The notes under the pieces: generated by a model | Databases searched by the model: none | What the model was told of the DNA's origin: nothing | The model's input: only the letters and a program-made list of their open reading frames with translations | Assembly: GCA_014204435.1 (NCBI GenBank) | Contig: JACHLF010000001.1 | Location: forward strand, 372,001 to 436,000 | Origin: Mycobacteroides chelonae | GTDB taxonomy: Bacteria > Actinomycetota > Actinomycetes > Mycobacteriales > Mycobacteriaceae | Reading direction: 5' to 3' | Length of the DNA: 64,000 bases | Part shown: positions 16,759-26,941 of the stretch, piece by piece | Layout: the number at the start of each line of letters is the position of its first letter | How positions within the stretch are numbered: the first letter of the stretch is position 1 | Position numbers and translations under genes: made by a program

Positions 16759-18261
16759 ATGGCCATCGACCCTCGCACGCCGGTCCTTGTCGGTACCGGA
16801 CAGGTCAACCAGCGGACAGAGGCGGATACCCCGTTCTCCGAGATTCCCGAGCCCATCGATCTGGTGGAGCGCGCGGCGCGTCTGGCCGCCGAGGACGCCG
16901 GCGCGCCCGAGCTGCTTACCGCCATCGACACCGTGTCGGTGGCGAACATCTTCTCGTGGAAGTACCGCGACCCCGGTGCGCTCCTCGGTCAGCGTCTGGG
17001 GGCGGCGCCCAGGCGCACCTTCTACACCGGCCCCAGCGGCAACTCGCCACAGCTGTTGGTCAATCACGCCGCCGCGGACATCCTGGCCGGGGATGCCGAT
17101 GTGGTGCTCATCGGCGGAGCGGAGATGTGGCGTTCGCGCAACAAGATGATGGCCACCGGTGTGCAGCCCGCATGGACCACCCAGGATGAATCCATCACCG
17201 AACCAACGATTCTCGGCGGTCGCGGGGATCAGGTGGGCGGCGCCGAGACCGCTATCGGCCTGATTTCTCCCGGCCATGTCTATCCGCTGTTCGAGCAGGC
17301 GATACGCCTCGCCCAGGGTGCGTCCATCAAGGGCCATCGAACCGCTATCTCCCAACTGTGGCAGCGGTTCAACGCGGTGGCGGTGGACAACCCGCATGCG
17401 TGGTCCAACGATGCGTACACCGCCGAGGAGATCGCCACGCCTGGCCCCGACAATCGGTGGATCAGTTCTCCGTACACCAAGCTGATGAATTCCAACAACA
17501 TGGTGGAGCAGGGCGCGGTGGTGCTGCTGACCTCCGCGGAGACTGCCACCCGGTTGGGAATCCCCAGGGACCGCTGGATATTTCCCCTCGCGGGCGCGCA
17601 TGCCAATGACACCTTTGCGCTTAGTGAGCGTCACGAGCTGCATCGGTCGCCGGCCATTCGGTTGGCAGGTAAGCGTGCCTTCGACATCGCGGGACTGGAA
17701 ACCGATGACGTCGAGTTGATCGACATCTACTCGTGCTTCCCCTCGGCCGTGCAGGTCGCGGCGACCGAGTTGGGGCTGTCGCTCGATGATCCGGCACGGC
17801 CGTTGACGGTTACCGGCGGGCTCACCTTCGCCGGCGGCCCCTGGTGTAACTACGTCACCCACTCCATTGCCACCATGGCGCAGCGGCTGCGCGAGCGTCC
17901 CGGCGCGAAGGGTCTGATCACGGCCAACGGCGGATATCTCACCAAGCACGCGTTCGGAATCTATGGAACCGAGCCGCCCGCATCCGGATTCACCTTCGAG
18001 GACGTGCAAGCCGAGGTCGACCAAGAACCCCGGACAGAGGCCGCCGACGGTTATGCGGGCAGAGCGAGCGTCGAAGCCTGGACCGTCAACTACGGGCGGG
18101 ACGGTTCACCGTTCCAAACGTTCGTCAGTGTGCGCACACCAACCGGCGCACGCACATTCGCCAAGATCGACGACCGCGATGTCGCCGTGCAGATTGCGGA
18201 CACCGATATTGCCGGCGCCTGCATCGATGTCGCGGCGGATGGTTCCGCACGGCTCGCCTAG
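16759..18261 (+). CDS. Thiolase-fold protein (acetyl-CoA acetyltransferase-like)
   Basis: A 500-residue thiolase-superfamily protein: MAIDPRTPVLVGTGQ at the N-terminus, IDIYSCFPSAVQVAATELG in the C-terminal thiolase half, and a C-terminal beta-rich extension of roughly 100 residues. Catalytic thiolase residues look altered. The nucleophile region reads TGPSGNSPQLLVNHA with no cysteine, and the usual GHP and CxG motifs are replaced by GGPWCNYVTHS and ANGGYLTKHAF. This pattern occurs in a mycobacterial group annotated as acetyl-CoA acetyltransferases (about 490-500 residues). Its actual reaction is unknown; lipid or sterol side-chain metabolism is plausible. It ends tail-to-tail with the P450 gene, eight bases apart. 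Confidence 0.75.
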   Translation: MAIDPRTPVLVGTGQVNQRTEADTPFSEIPEPIDLVERAARLAAEDAGAPELLTAIDTVSVANIFSWKYRDPGALLGQRLGAAPRRTFYTGPSGNSPQLLVNHAAADILAGDADVVLIGGAEMWRSRNKMMATGVQPAWTTQDESITEPTILGGRGDQVGGAETAIGLISPGHVYPLFEQAIRLAQGASIKGHRTAISQLWQRFNAVAVDNPHAWSNDAYTAEEIATPGPDNRWISSPYTKLMNSNNMVEQGAVVLLTSAETATRLGIPRDRWIFPLAGAHANDTFALSERHELHRSPAIRLAGKRAFDIAGLETDDVELIDIYSCFPSAVQVAATELGLSLDDPARPLTVTGGLTFAGGPWCNYVTHSIATMAQRLRERPGAKGLITANGGYLTKHAFGIYGTEPPASGFTFEDVQAEVDQEPRTEAADGYAGRASVEAWTVNYGRDGSPFQTFVSVRTPTGARTFAKIDDRDVAVQIADTDIAGACIDVAADGSARLA

Positions 18262-18269
18262 AACGGCAT

Positions 18270-19529
18270 TTATCTCAGGGTGTAGCGGACCGGTAGGTGC
18301 TTGATGCCGCCGACGAAGATGGTCGATGTCCGTTCGACGGTTCCGTCGATCTCGATGGACTTCAGACGCGGAAGTAGCGCAGAGAAGAAGCTGCTGACCT
18401 CCATGCGTGCCAGCGCCGCCCCCAAGCAGAAGTGGACGCCGAAACCGAATGCCAGGTGTTTGTTGGGATCGCGTGCGATGTCAAAGGTGAAGGGATCGCT
18501 GAAGATATCCTCGTCCCGGTTGCCTGAGGGGTAGGACAGCAGGACCGATTCGCCCTTGGAGATGGGTACGCCGCGAATCTCGGTGTCGTCAGTCGCCGTT
18601 CGCATGAATTCCTTGACCGGCGTCACCCAGCGGATCATCTCGTCGACGGCCAGCGGCATGAGATCGGGGTTCTGGCGCAGCCGGTCCAGCTGTTCCGGGT
18701 GTTCCAGGAGCGCTTCGAGCCCACCGGCGATCGTGGCACTGGTGGTGTCGTGCCCGGCGGTCGCGATGATCGTGTAATACGACGCCGTATCGATATCGGA
18801 CAGCAGTTCGCCCTCGACCCGGGCGTTGGCGATGGTGGAGGCCAGGTCCTCGGTGGGGTTCTCGCGCCGGGCCGCGGTGAGGCCACTGAAGTACCCGAAG
18901 AAATCCAGCAGTGCCAGTAGCTGCTCCTCGGGGGTGGCTCCGCGCTGGAACTCGGTGTCGTCGCCGCCGAAGAGCTCCTGGGTGAGCTTGAGCATCCGGT
19001 CGAAGTCCGACTCGGGAATCCCGAGCAGCGACATGATGACGTATAGGGGGAAGTGCACTGCCACGTCCTGCGCGAAATCGCAGCTTCCGCCGGCCTCCAT
19101 CAGCTTGTCGACGTACCGGGTTGCCAGCTCGTCGGTGCGGAGCTTCATGTCCCGCATGGCCTTCGGCCGGAACCAGTCGGCACCGATGGCGCGTAGTACG
19201 CGATGCTTGGGGTCGTCGATGTGCACGAGGGTCTTGAGTTCGATGCCCATCGCCGCCTGCTTATCGAGCTCGGCTTCCTGCTCAAGGTTCATCAGCAGGG
19301 GACGGGGTTCGTTGATCCACAGCGCGTTGTTGCGCTCGACGTCCATGATGTCGTCGTGTTTGGTGATCGCCCAGAACGGCCGGTAGTCGTCGGCGGTCAC
19401 CTTCGACACAGGTTGTTCGCGCCGCAGCAGCGTCATGGCGGCGTGCAGGCGAGGCTCGTCGGCGTAGGCGGTGGGATCGGCCAGGACTCGGCCGGCTTCT
19501 TCGATCTCTGACACTGCGGTGGTGGCCAT
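18270..19529 (-). CDS. Cytochrome P450
   Basis: A 419-residue soluble bacterial P450. The I-helix oxygen-activation motif AGHDTTS is at residues 258-264, the K-helix ExxR (Glu297-Arg300) follows, and the haem-ligand loop FGFGVHFCLG puts the axial cysteine at 368. Length is normal. The CYP subfamily cannot be assigned by eye. It lies in the same direction as the downstream-facing DUF4442 gene, with about 65 bases between, so both may be one transcript controlled at the palindrome near 20080. Redox partners are not adjacent. A substrate of fatty-acid, terpenoid or steroid type is only inferred from the neighbouring thiolase-like and hotdog proteins. Confidence 0.92.
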   Translation of the reverse strand: MATTAVSEIEEAGRVLADPTAYADEPRLHAAMTLLRREQPVSKVTADDYRPFWAITKHDDIMDVERNNALWINEPRPLLMNLEQEAELDKQAAMGIELKTLVHIDDPKHRVLRAIGADWFRPKAMRDMKLRTDELATRYVDKLMEAGGSCDFAQDVAVHFPLYVIMSLLGIPESDFDRMLKLTQELFGGDDTEFQRGATPEEQLLALLDFFGYFSGLTAARRENPTEDLASTIANARVEGELLSDIDTASYYTIIATAGHDTTSATIAGGLEALLEHPEQLDRLRQNPDLMPLAVDEMIRWVTPVKEFMRTATDDTEIRGVPISKGESVLLSYPSGNRDEDIFSDPFTFDIARDPNKHLAFGFGVHFCLGAALARMEVSSFFSALLPRLKSIEIDGTVERTSTIFVGGIKHLPVRYTLR

Positions 19530-19593
19530 AGCCGGAGTGTGCGCGCGTCACACCATAGATTTGCCGCTAACGGCAAAATTTCGCCGGTATATA

Positions 19594-20064
19594 TCAGGCG
19601 GGGGTCACCCAGGTGGTGATCTCTGCCTTCACCACTTCCTTGCCGTCGCGATCGGTGATGCTGATCGGCACGACGACGTCGGTGCCCTCGGTAATCGAGG
19701 CTAAGTCGACCCCCTCCAGCTTGGCGATCGCGCGCAGCGAGGTGGTGGCCTTGCCGAGGTACTGGACGTTCATCGCCTTGGGGATCCAACGATGCGAGGA
19801 CGGGGTAGTGGCCTCCATCAACATGCCCATCGCCACTTCCGCCAGGTTGCACGCGGCGATGGCGTGGAAGGTCTTGATGTGGTTGTAGACGAAGTACCAC
19901 TTGGGTGCGGTCACCTCGCAGTAGCCCGGTTCCATCCGGTGCACGTGGGGCACCACCGAGGCGAAGTAGGGGACACGGGCCATCATGGCCGCGGAGAACA
20001 AGGCGGAACCGCCAGGCTTGTTCTGCAGACGCTGCCAGATCTTGTAGGTCGGAGATGCGCTCAC
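19594..20064 (-). CDS. Hotdog-fold DUF4442 protein (thioesterase-like)
   Basis: A 156-residue protein starting at GTG 20064 (VSASPTYKIWQRLQNKPGG). The hotdog fold is suggested by VPYFASVVPHVHRMEPGYCEV, the helix HAIAACNLAEVAMGMLMEA with the family's conserved Asn and Glu, and the C-terminal strands IAKLEGVDLASI and VPISITDRDGKEV. Members of this family are believed to act on acyl thioesters, but most are uncharacterised. The frame is open up to 20214, but the upstream part crosses a 15-bp-arm palindrome that almost touches the GTG, so the short form is preferred. It is upstream of the P450 gene and may be coregulated with it. Confidence 0.78.
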   Translation of the reverse strand: MSASPTYKIWQRLQNKPGGSALFSAAMMARVPYFASVVPHVHRMEPGYCEVTAPKWYFVYNHIKTFHAIAACNLAEVAMGMLMEATTPSSHRWIPKAMNVQYLGKATTSLRAIAKLEGVDLASITEGTDVVVPISITDRDGKEVVKAEITTWVTPA

Positions 20065-20065
20065 G

Positions 20066-20097
20066 GCCGGTATCTTACTTGAAAGTAAGATACCGGC
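20066..20097. promoter_or_regulatory. Perfect 15-bp-arm palindrome at the DUF4442 start (TetR-like operator)
   Basis: GCCGGTATCTTACTT (20066-20080) and AAGTAAGATACCGGC (20083-20097) are exact reverse complements with a two-base centre (GA). The element ends one base upstream of the minus-strand GTG at 20064. Length, symmetry and position fit the operator of a TetR-type repressor; if the transcript is leaderless or nearly so, a bound protein would cover the core promoter. No regulator gene is adjacent. The repressor and its effector are unknown. Confidence 0.65.
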
Positions 20098-20141
20098 GAT
20101 ACCGACCGCACACCTGGTGCTGCTGACCTGCTCAAAGTGTG

Positions 20142-20161
20142 TGCGTGCGGTATGCGCTCGG
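20142..20161 (-). repeat. Dispersed palindromic repeat, copy C (single arm)
   Basis: Read on the minus strand this gives CCGAGCGCATACCGCACGCA, matching the left arm of the copy at 25879-25936 at 19 of 20 positions. The partner arm is weak here (imperfect similarity around 20094-20113). It lies in the intergenic region upstream of rpsJ. Confidence 0.6.
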
Positions 20162-20188
20162 CGTCCAGAGGGGGCCTTGAGTCGGGAT

Positions 20189-20217
20189 TTGGCCGCAGCC
20201 GCGGGATAAGGCATACT
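20189..20217 (+). promoter_or_regulatory. Candidate S10 operon promoter
   Basis: TTGGCC (20189-20194), a 17-base spacer, then CATACT (20212-20217) fits a SigA-type promoter. It would give a leader of about 235 bases before rpsJ. The 396-base gap 20065-20460 otherwise holds the DUF4442 palindrome, one repeat arm and short GC-rich dyads, and no gene I can support. Transcription start not verified. Confidence 0.5.
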
Positions 20218-20460
20218 GTTCGGGTTGCCGTGAACCGGTTGCGACGCTTCTTGTGGCGCGTGAACGGGGACGGCGAACCACTAGCGCCCTTGCAGGCGCG
20301 TCGGCCCAGTCCAAGCGGCGAGAATTTTCGACGCGGACGACTGTGCGTGAGGGCGACACGCCCGACCGCGGGGGTCGGTGAACTACGACAGGTAAACAGC
20401 GGCGGTATCGGGTTGCGCGCTTCGGCGTGCTCCGGACCAGTGACAGTAGAGGTAGGAAGC

Positions 20461-20766
20461 GTGGCGGGACAGAAGATCCGCATCAGGCTCAAGGCCTATG
20501 ACCATGAGGCGATTGACGCTTCGGCGCGCAAGATTGTTGAGACGGTCACCCGTACCGGCGCGAGTGTCGTTGGACCTGTGCCGCTGCCGACTGAGAAGAA
20601 CGTGTACTGCGTTATCCGGTCGCCGCACAAGTACAAGGATTCGCGCGAGCACTTCGAGATGCGCACCCACAAGCGGCTCATCGACATCCTCGACCCGACG
20701 CCGAAGACGGTTGACGCGCTCATGCGCATCGACCTGCCGGCCAGCGTCGACGTGAACATCCAGTAG
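20461..20766 (+). CDS. rpsJ: 30S ribosomal protein S10
   Basis: A 101-residue S10, also the NusE transcription antitermination factor. The sequence from [18 protein letters not shown] through [23 protein letters not shown] to the C-terminus is nearly the same as the mycobacterial protein I know. It starts with GTG at 20461, nine bases after AGGTAGGAAG; the longer open frame upstream is leader. First gene of the S10 operon. Confidence 0.98.
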
Positions 20767-20780
20767 GAGAACCAGAAACC

Positions 20781-21434
20781 ATGGCAAGAAAAGGAATTCT
20801 GGGCACCAAGCTGGGTATGACGCAGGTGTTCGACGACAATAACCGGGTTGTTCCAGTGACCGTCGTCAAGGCCGGCCCCAATGTGGTGACCCGCATCCGC
20901 ACCCCCGAGCAGGACGGCTACAGCGCTGTTCAGCTGGCGTACGGCGAGATCAGCCCCCGCAAGGTGACCAAGCCGGTCACCGGTCAGTTCGCCGCCGCGG
21001 GTATCAACCCGCGTCGGCACCTGGCCGAGCTGCGTCTGGATGACGAGACCGCCGCCGCCGAATACGAGGTCGGCCAGGAGCTGACCGCCGAGATCTTCAG
21101 TGACGGCGCCTATGTCGACGTCACTGGGACCTCGAAGGGTAAGGGCTTCGCCGGAACCATGAAGCGTCACGGCTTCCGCGGTCAGGGCGCCAGCCACGGT
21201 GCGCAGGCCGTGCACCGTCGTCCCGGTTCGATCGGTGGCTGCGCCACCCCGGGTCGTGTTTTCAAGGGCACCCGGATGTCCGGACGTATGGGTAGCGATC
21301 GCGTCACCACTCAGAACCTGGTGGTGCACAAGGTTGATGCCGAGAACGGCGTACTGCTGATCAAGGGTGCCATCCCAGGACGTAAGGGTGGCCTGGTTGT
21401 GGTTCGCACCGCTGTCAAGCGAGGTGAGAAGTAG
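20781..21434 (+). CDS. rplC: 50S ribosomal protein L3
   Basis: A 217-residue L3 that binds 23S rRNA early in assembly and reaches the peptidyl transferase centre with its central loop. [17 protein letters not shown] at the start and [32 protein letters not shown] in the loop are diagnostic. AGGAGAACC lies upstream of the ATG, 14 bases after rpsJ. The TAG overlaps the rplD GTG by one base. Confidence 0.98.
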   Translation: MARKGILGTKLGMTQVFDDNNRVVPVTVVKAGPNVVTRIRTPEQDGYSAVQLAYGEISPRKVTKPVTGQFAAAGINPRRHLAELRLDDETAAAEYEVGQELTAEIFSDGAYVDVTGTSKGKGFAGTMKRHGFRGQGASHGAQAVHRRPGSIGGCATPGRVFKGTRMSGRMGSDRVTTQNLVVHKVDAENGVLLIKGAIPGRKGGLVVVRTAVKRGEK

Positions 21435-22090
21435 TGTCTGAGGATCTCTTGAAAATCGCAGTCAAGGCTCCGGGCGGCAAGACGGACGGCTCCATCGAGC
21501 TGCCGGCCGAATTGTTCGACGCCCCAGCCAATATCGCATTGCTGCACCAGGTGGTGACCGCCCAGCTGGCCGCAGGCCGTCAGGGCACCCACGCTACCAA
21601 GACGCGCGCCATGGTCTCCGGTGGTGGCAAGAAGCCGTACCGGCAGAAGGGAACCGGTCGCGCCCGTCAGGGTTCGACTCGTGCCCCGCAGTTCACCGGT
21701 GGTGGCGTAGTCCACGGCCCGCAGCCGCGTGACTACAGCCAGCGGACGCCCAAGAAGATGATCGCCGCCGCACTGCGCGGTGCGCTGTCGGACCGGGCCC
21801 GCAACGGCCGGATCCACGCTGTCACCGAACTGGTTGCCGGGCAGGAGCCCTCGACCAAGAGCGCCAAGGCGTTCCTGGCCGAGATCACCGACCGCAAGCA
21901 GCTGCTGGTGGTGCTGGGCCGCGATGATCTGGCCTCGGTCAAGAGCATCCGGAACCTGCCGAACGTGCACGTGCTGGCCTACGACCAGCTCAACACCTAC
22001 GACGTGCTGAAGGCCGATGACGTGGTGTTCAGCGTCGAGGCGCTCAACGGCTTCATCAACGCCAAGAAGAAAGAGGAGGTGTCGGCCTGA
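21434..22090 (+). CDS. rplD: 50S ribosomal protein L4
   Basis: A 218-residue L4. The exit-tunnel loop region [31 protein letters not shown] is intact; in other bacteria changes here give macrolide resistance, and none is obvious. The C-terminal half holds the Rossmann-like rRNA-binding domain. The GTG start shares one base with the rplC stop; its TGA shares one base with the rplW ATG, so three genes are coupled. Confidence 0.97.
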   Translation: MSEDLLKIAVKAPGGKTDGSIELPAELFDAPANIALLHQVVTAQLAAGRQGTHATKTRAMVSGGGKKPYRQKGTGRARQGSTRAPQFTGGGVVHGPQPRDYSQRTPKKMIAAALRGALSDRARNGRIHAVTELVAGQEPSTKSAKAFLAEITDRKQLLVVLGRDDLASVKSIRNLPNVHVLAYDQLNTYDVLKADDVVFSVEALNGFINAKKKEEVSA

Positions 22091-22392
22091 TGGCAACCAT
22101 CACTGACCCCCGCGACATCATCCTGGCCCCGGTGATCTCGGAGAAGTCGTACTCGTTGATCGAAGACAACGTGTACACCTTCATCGTCCGCCCGGACTCG
22201 AACAAGACGCAGATCAAGATCGCCATCGAGCAGATCTTCAGCGTCAAGGTTTCCTCGGTGAACACCGCGAACCGGCAGGGCAAGCGCAAGCGCACCCGCA
22301 CCGGTTTCGGACAGCGCAAGAGCACCAAGCGCGCCATCGTCACCCTGGCACCGGGCAGCAAGCCGATCGACCTGTTTGGAGCCCCCGCGTAG
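22090..22392 (+). CDS. rplW: 50S ribosomal protein L23
   Basis: A 100-residue L23 that sits at the tunnel exit and docks signal recognition particle and trigger factor. [23 protein letters not shown] and the basic loop [22 protein letters not shown] are typical. One-base overlap with rplD (TGATG). Confidence 0.97.
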   Translation: MATITDPRDIILAPVISEKSYSLIEDNVYTFIVRPDSNKTQIKIAIEQIFSVKVSSVNTANRQGKRKRTRTGFGQRKSTKRAIVTLAPGSKPIDLFGAPA

Positions 22393-22418
22393 TCGGGGAG
22401 TAGAGGACTAGAGAAGAC

Positions 22419-23255
22419 ATGGCTATTCGCAAGTACAAGCCGACGACCCCCGGTCGCCGCGGCTCGAGCGTCGCCGATTTCTCGGAGATCACTCGCTCGA
22501 CTCCCGAGAAGTCGCTGATTCGCCCGCTGCACGGCACTGGTGGTCGTAACGCTCACGGCCGCATCACCACCCGCCACAAGGGTGGTGGCCACAAGCGTGC
22601 CTACCGGCTGATTGATTTCCGTCGCCACGACAAGGACGGCGTCAACGCCAAGGTCGCGCACATCGAGTACGACCCCAACCGCACCGCACGCATCGCGCTG
22701 CTCCACTTCCTGGACGGCGAGAAGCGCTACATCATTGCGCCCGTGGGTCTCTCGCAGGGTGACGTGGTGGAGTCGGGTGCCAACGCCGACATCAAGCCCG
22801 GTAACAACCTGCCGCTGCGCAACATCCCGACCGGTACCACGATCCACGCGGTGGAGCTGCGTCCCGGCGGCGGAGCCAAGATCGCCCGCTCCGCCGGTTC
22901 CGGTATCCAGCTGCTGGGTAAGGAAGGCGCCTACGCCTCCCTGCGTATGCCCAGCGGTGAAATCCGCCGTGTCGACGTGCGCTGCCGCGCCACCGTCGGC
23001 GAGGTCGGTAACGCCGAGCAGGCCAACATCAACTGGGGCAAGGCTGGTCGTATGCGGTGGAAGGGCAAGCGCCCCACCGTCCGTGGTGTCGTGATGAACC
23101 CGGTCGACCACCCGCACGGTGGTGGTGAAGGTAAGACCTCCGGTGGTCGTCACCCGGTGAGCCCGTGGGGCAAGCCGGAAGGCCGCACCCGCAAGCCGAA
23201 CAAGGCGAGCGACAAGCTCATCGTCCGTCGCCGGCGCACCGGCAAGAAGCGCTAG
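22419..23255 (+). CDS. rplB: 50S ribosomal protein L2
   Basis: A 278-residue L2, required for subunit joining and peptidyl transferase assembly. [36 protein letters not shown] and the C-terminal [31 protein letters not shown] with the conserved active-region histidine are present. Length is normal. Spacing to rplW is 26 bases, to rpsS nine bases. Confidence 0.98.
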   Translation: MAIRKYKPTTPGRRGSSVADFSEITRSTPEKSLIRPLHGTGGRNAHGRITTRHKGGGHKRAYRLIDFRRHDKDGVNAKVAHIEYDPNRTARIALLHFLDGEKRYIIAPVGLSQGDVVESGANADIKPGNNLPLRNIPTGTTIHAVELRPGGGAKIARSAGSGIQLLGKEGAYASLRMPSGEIRRVDVRCRATVGEVGNAEQANINWGKAGRMRWKGKRPTVRGVVMNPVDHPHGGGEGKTSGGRHPVSPWGKPEGRTRKPNKASDKLIVRRRRTGKKR

Positions 23256-23264
23256 GAGTAAGCG

Positions 23265-23545
23265 ATGCCACGCAGCCTCAAAAAGGGCCCGTTCGTCGAC
23301 GACCATCTGATCAAGAAGGTCGACGTCCAGAACGAGAAGAACACCAAGCAGGTCATCAAGACCTGGTCACGTCGGTCGACGATCCTCCCCGATTTCATCG
23401 GCCACACCTTCGCGGTGCACGACGGGCGCAAGCATGTTCCCGTCTTCGTCAGCGAAGCGATGGTCGGTCACAAGCTGGGTGAGTTCGCCCCGACGCGGAC
23501 CTTCAAGGGTCACATCAAGGACGACCGAAAGAGCAAGCGGCGCTA

Positions 23546-23546
<1 letters not shown>
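23265..23546 (+). CDS. rpsS: 30S ribosomal protein S19
   Basis: A 93-residue S19 on the head of the small subunit. [19 protein letters not shown] and the C-terminal [16 protein letters not shown] are diagnostic. AGGAGTAAGCG precedes the ATG. The TAA overlaps the rplV ATG (TAATG). Confidence 0.98.
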
Positions 23547-24852
<1,306 letters not shown>

Positions 24853-24854
24853 AC

Positions 24855-25271
24855 ATGCTGATTCCCCGTAAGGTCAAGCACCGCAAGCAGCATCACCCGA
24901 AGAAGAAGGGCACCGCCTCGGGCGGTACCACTGTTGCCTTCGGTGACTACGGCATTCAGGCGCTGGGCCATGCATACATCACGAACCGGCAGATCGAGTC
25001 CGCTCGTATCGCCATCAACCGGCACATCAAGCGTGGCGGCAAGGTGTGGATCAACATCTTCCCGGACCGCCCGCTGACCAAGAAGCCCGCCGAAACCCGC
25101 ATGGGTTCCGGTAAGGGTTCGCCCGAGTGGTGGGTTGCGAACGTCAAGCCCGGTCGTGTGCTGTTCGAGTTGAGCTACCCGAACGAGGAGACCGCGCGCC
25201 AGGCCCTGACGCGCGCGATCCACAAGCTGCCGATCAAGGCGCGCATCATCACACGAGAGGAGCAGTTCTGA
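24855..25271 (+). CDS. rplP: 50S ribosomal protein L16
   Basis: A 138-residue L16 next to the A-site. [19 protein letters not shown] at the start and [24 protein letters not shown] are diagnostic. Two bases separate it from rpsC. Its TGA overlaps the rpmC ATG by one base. Confidence 0.98.
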   Translation: MLIPRKVKHRKQHHPKKKGTASGGTTVAFGDYGIQALGHAYITNRQIESARIAINRHIKRGGKVWINIFPDRPLTKKPAETRMGSGKGSPEWWVANVKPGRVLFELSYPNEETARQALTRAIHKLPIKARIITREEQF

Positions 25272-25507
25272 TGGCAGTGGGAATTTCCGCTGGCGAACTG
25301 CGGGAAAGCACCGAGGAAGAGCTGGTCACCAAGCTGCGTGAGTCGAAGGAAGAGCTGTTCAACCTGCGCTTCCAGATGGCCACCGGCCAGCTCGCCAACA
25401 ACCGTCGGCTGCGTGCGGTGCGCGGGGAGATCGCGCGCATCTACACGGTGATGCGTGAGCGCGAGCTCGGATTGGCCGCAGGACCCGATAGCGAGGACAG
25501 CAAGTGA
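25271..25507 (+). CDS. rpmC: 50S ribosomal protein L29
   Basis: A 78-residue, two-helix L29 near the tunnel exit: [44 protein letters not shown] is the family signature. I place the start at the ATG at 25271 that overlaps the rplP stop, not at upstream frames inside rplP. The TGA overlaps the rpsQ GTG (GTGA). Confidence 0.97.
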   Translation: MAVGISAGELRESTEEELVTKLRESKEELFNLRFQMATGQLANNRRLRAVRGEIARIYTVMRERELGLAAGPDSEDSK

Positions 25508-25809
25508 GCGACACCAAGAAGGCCGCAGGCCCCAAGCACACCCCGGCCACCGAGCAGCCGCGCGGTCGTCGTAAGACTGCCATCGGCTACGTCGTGTCGG
25601 ACAAGATGCAGAAGACCATCGTGGTCGAGCTCGAGTCCCGCAACCGGCACTCGCTGTACGGCAAGATCATTCGCACCACGTCGAAGGTCAAGGCCCACGA
25701 CGAGAACGGTGACGCCGGTGTCGGCGACCGCGTCTCGCTGATGGAGACCCGTCCGACGTCGGCCACCAAGCGGTGGCGCCTGGTCGAGGTGCTCGAGAAG
25801 GCCAAGTAG
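25504..25809 (+). CDS. rpsQ: 30S ribosomal protein S17
   Basis: A 101-residue S17 with an OB fold: [34 protein letters not shown] and [28 protein letters not shown] ending. About 20 extra basic residues precede the core, as in other mycobacteria. Last gene of the S10 operon; a strong terminator begins seven bases later. Confidence 0.98.
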   Translation: MSDTKKAAGPKHTPATEQPRGRRKTAIGYVVSDKMQKTIVVELESRNRHSLYGKIIRTTSKVKAHDENGDAGVGDRVSLMETRPTSATKRWRLVEVLEKAK

Positions 25810-25816
25810 TCAGATA

Positions 25817-25861
25817 CGCACAAAGCGCGCCGTTCCCGAAAGGGGCGGCGCGCTTTGTGCG
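25817..25861 (+). terminator. Terminator of the S10 operon
   Basis: CGCACAAAGCGCGCCG (25817-25832) pairs perfectly with CGGCGCGCTTTGTGCG (25846-25861); the 13-base loop can pair further (CCC with GGG around GAAA). Sixteen GC-rich pairs right after rpsQ make a very stable hairpin. No long T-run follows, as usual in mycobacteria. It may also serve the convergent hydrolase gene. Confidence 0.88.
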
Positions 25862-25878
25862 TTGGGGAGAACCTATGC

Positions 25879-25936
25879 CGAGTGCATACCGCACGCAGAC
25901 CATTTCGGTGATTGGCCTGTGTGCGGTATGCGTTCG
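25879..25936. repeat. Dispersed palindromic repeat, copy A
   Basis: Left arm CGAGTGCATACCGCACGCAG (25879-25898) and right arm CTGTGTGCGGTATGCGTTCG (25917-25936) are inverted copies matching at 17 of 20 positions, with an 18-base centre. It sits between the S10 terminator and the stop of the convergent hydrolase gene. Related copies are at 39087-39146 and 20142-20161. Confidence 0.72.
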
Positions 25937-25940
25937 ACGA

Positions 25941-26792
25941 CTAGCGGCGCAGGAAGTCCACGACCGTCTGCTCGAAGGCCTGCTTGGCTTCGATCATCAC
26001 CCAGTGGCCGCTGTTGGGGAAGATGTGCAGCTCGGCGTTGGGGATGAGCCGCATCGGCACGATCGCCATGTCCGGCGGGCTGACGCGATCGTCGCGTCCC
26101 CAGGTGAGCAGGGTGGGGCACTTGATCTTGTGCATCATCGCCCAGTACGGCGCGATGTCGGCGTTCGCGAGGAACTGCTGTTGCATGGCAAAGGCTTTGG
26201 AGCCGTACATGAGCTGCGCGGTTTTGTGCGCGTCCGGGTTGGTCGCCGCTTCCCAACGCTCCTCGATGAGTTCCTCGGTGACCACGTCGGGATTCCACAC
26301 CATCGAGTTGAGCCAGCGGACCAACTTGTCGCGATCGGGGTTGTCGGTGAACTCCTGCAGCAGGCGCAGGCCCTCGCTGGGGCTCGGGCTGAAGATGTTC
26401 GGTCCTACGCCGCCGATGGTGACGAGTTTGGTGATGCGATCGGGGTGCTTGATCGCCAGGTTGATGCCGACGACCCCGCCCATCGAGTTCCCGACGATGG
26501 CCGCGGATTCGATGCCCAGTCCGTCCATGAACCGGATGACCGAGGCGCCCGCGGTCAGCACGGGGTGTCCCTGGACCGCGTCACTGACCCCGAAGCCCGG
26601 GAATTCCACAACGTAGGTGTGGAAGTGCTCGGCGAAAACCGCGAGGTTCCCGCGGTAGTTCCTCCATCCCGTCACGCCGGGGCCGGAGCCGTGCAGCAGG
26701 ATCAGCGGCTCGCCCTCGCCGGCCTCGTGATAGCGCAGCACACCCTCGTCGGTGGCCAGTTCTTTCTTGGTGCCCTCGTATGTCACGTCCAC
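25941..26792 (-). CDS. Alpha/beta hydrolase of the meta-cleavage product hydrolase type
   Basis: A 283-residue alpha/beta hydrolase. The oxyanion HGSGPG lies at residues 34-39, the nucleophile is Ser103 in GNSMGG, the acid Asp is in LLTWGRDDRVSP and the catalytic His is in FPNSGHWVMIE near the C-terminus. HGSGPGVTGW and the general layout resemble BphD/HsaD-type C-C hydrolases that open ring-cleavage products of aromatics or sterols. No other ring-cleavage genes are adjacent, so the substrate is unknown. It converges on rpsQ. Confidence 0.85.
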   Translation of the reverse strand: MDVTYEGTKKELATDEGVLRYHEAGEGEPLILLHGSGPGVTGWRNYRGNLAVFAEHFHTYVVEFPGFGVSDAVQGHPVLTAGASVIRFMDGLGIESAAIVGNSMGGVVGINLAIKHPDRITKLVTIGGVGPNIFSPSPSEGLRLLQEFTDNPDRDKLVRWLNSMVWNPDVVTEELIEERWEAATNPDAHKTAQLMYGSKAFAMQQQFLANADIAPYWAMMHKIKCPTLLTWGRDDRVSPPDMAIVPMRLIPNAELHIFPNSGHWVMIEAKQAFEQTVVDFLRR

Positions 26793-26941
26793 CAGACAAG
26801 AGTAGAACGTGTTTCAGTTTCGGGCGACGGCGGTGTCCGCTGGGCGGGCGCGTATTAGGTAGGAGTAAGGGCCCCGGTAAGAGTCGTTTCGGATCGCCTC
26901 AAGACCGTGAATGTGGACGCCCACCTGTCTACGCTGGATGA

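Noticed and set aside
16417..18024. 535-codon minus-strand frame opposite eutC and the thiolase-like gene
   Set aside because: Composition is His/Arg/Gly-rich and shows no motif; the plus strand carries recognisable proteins throughout.
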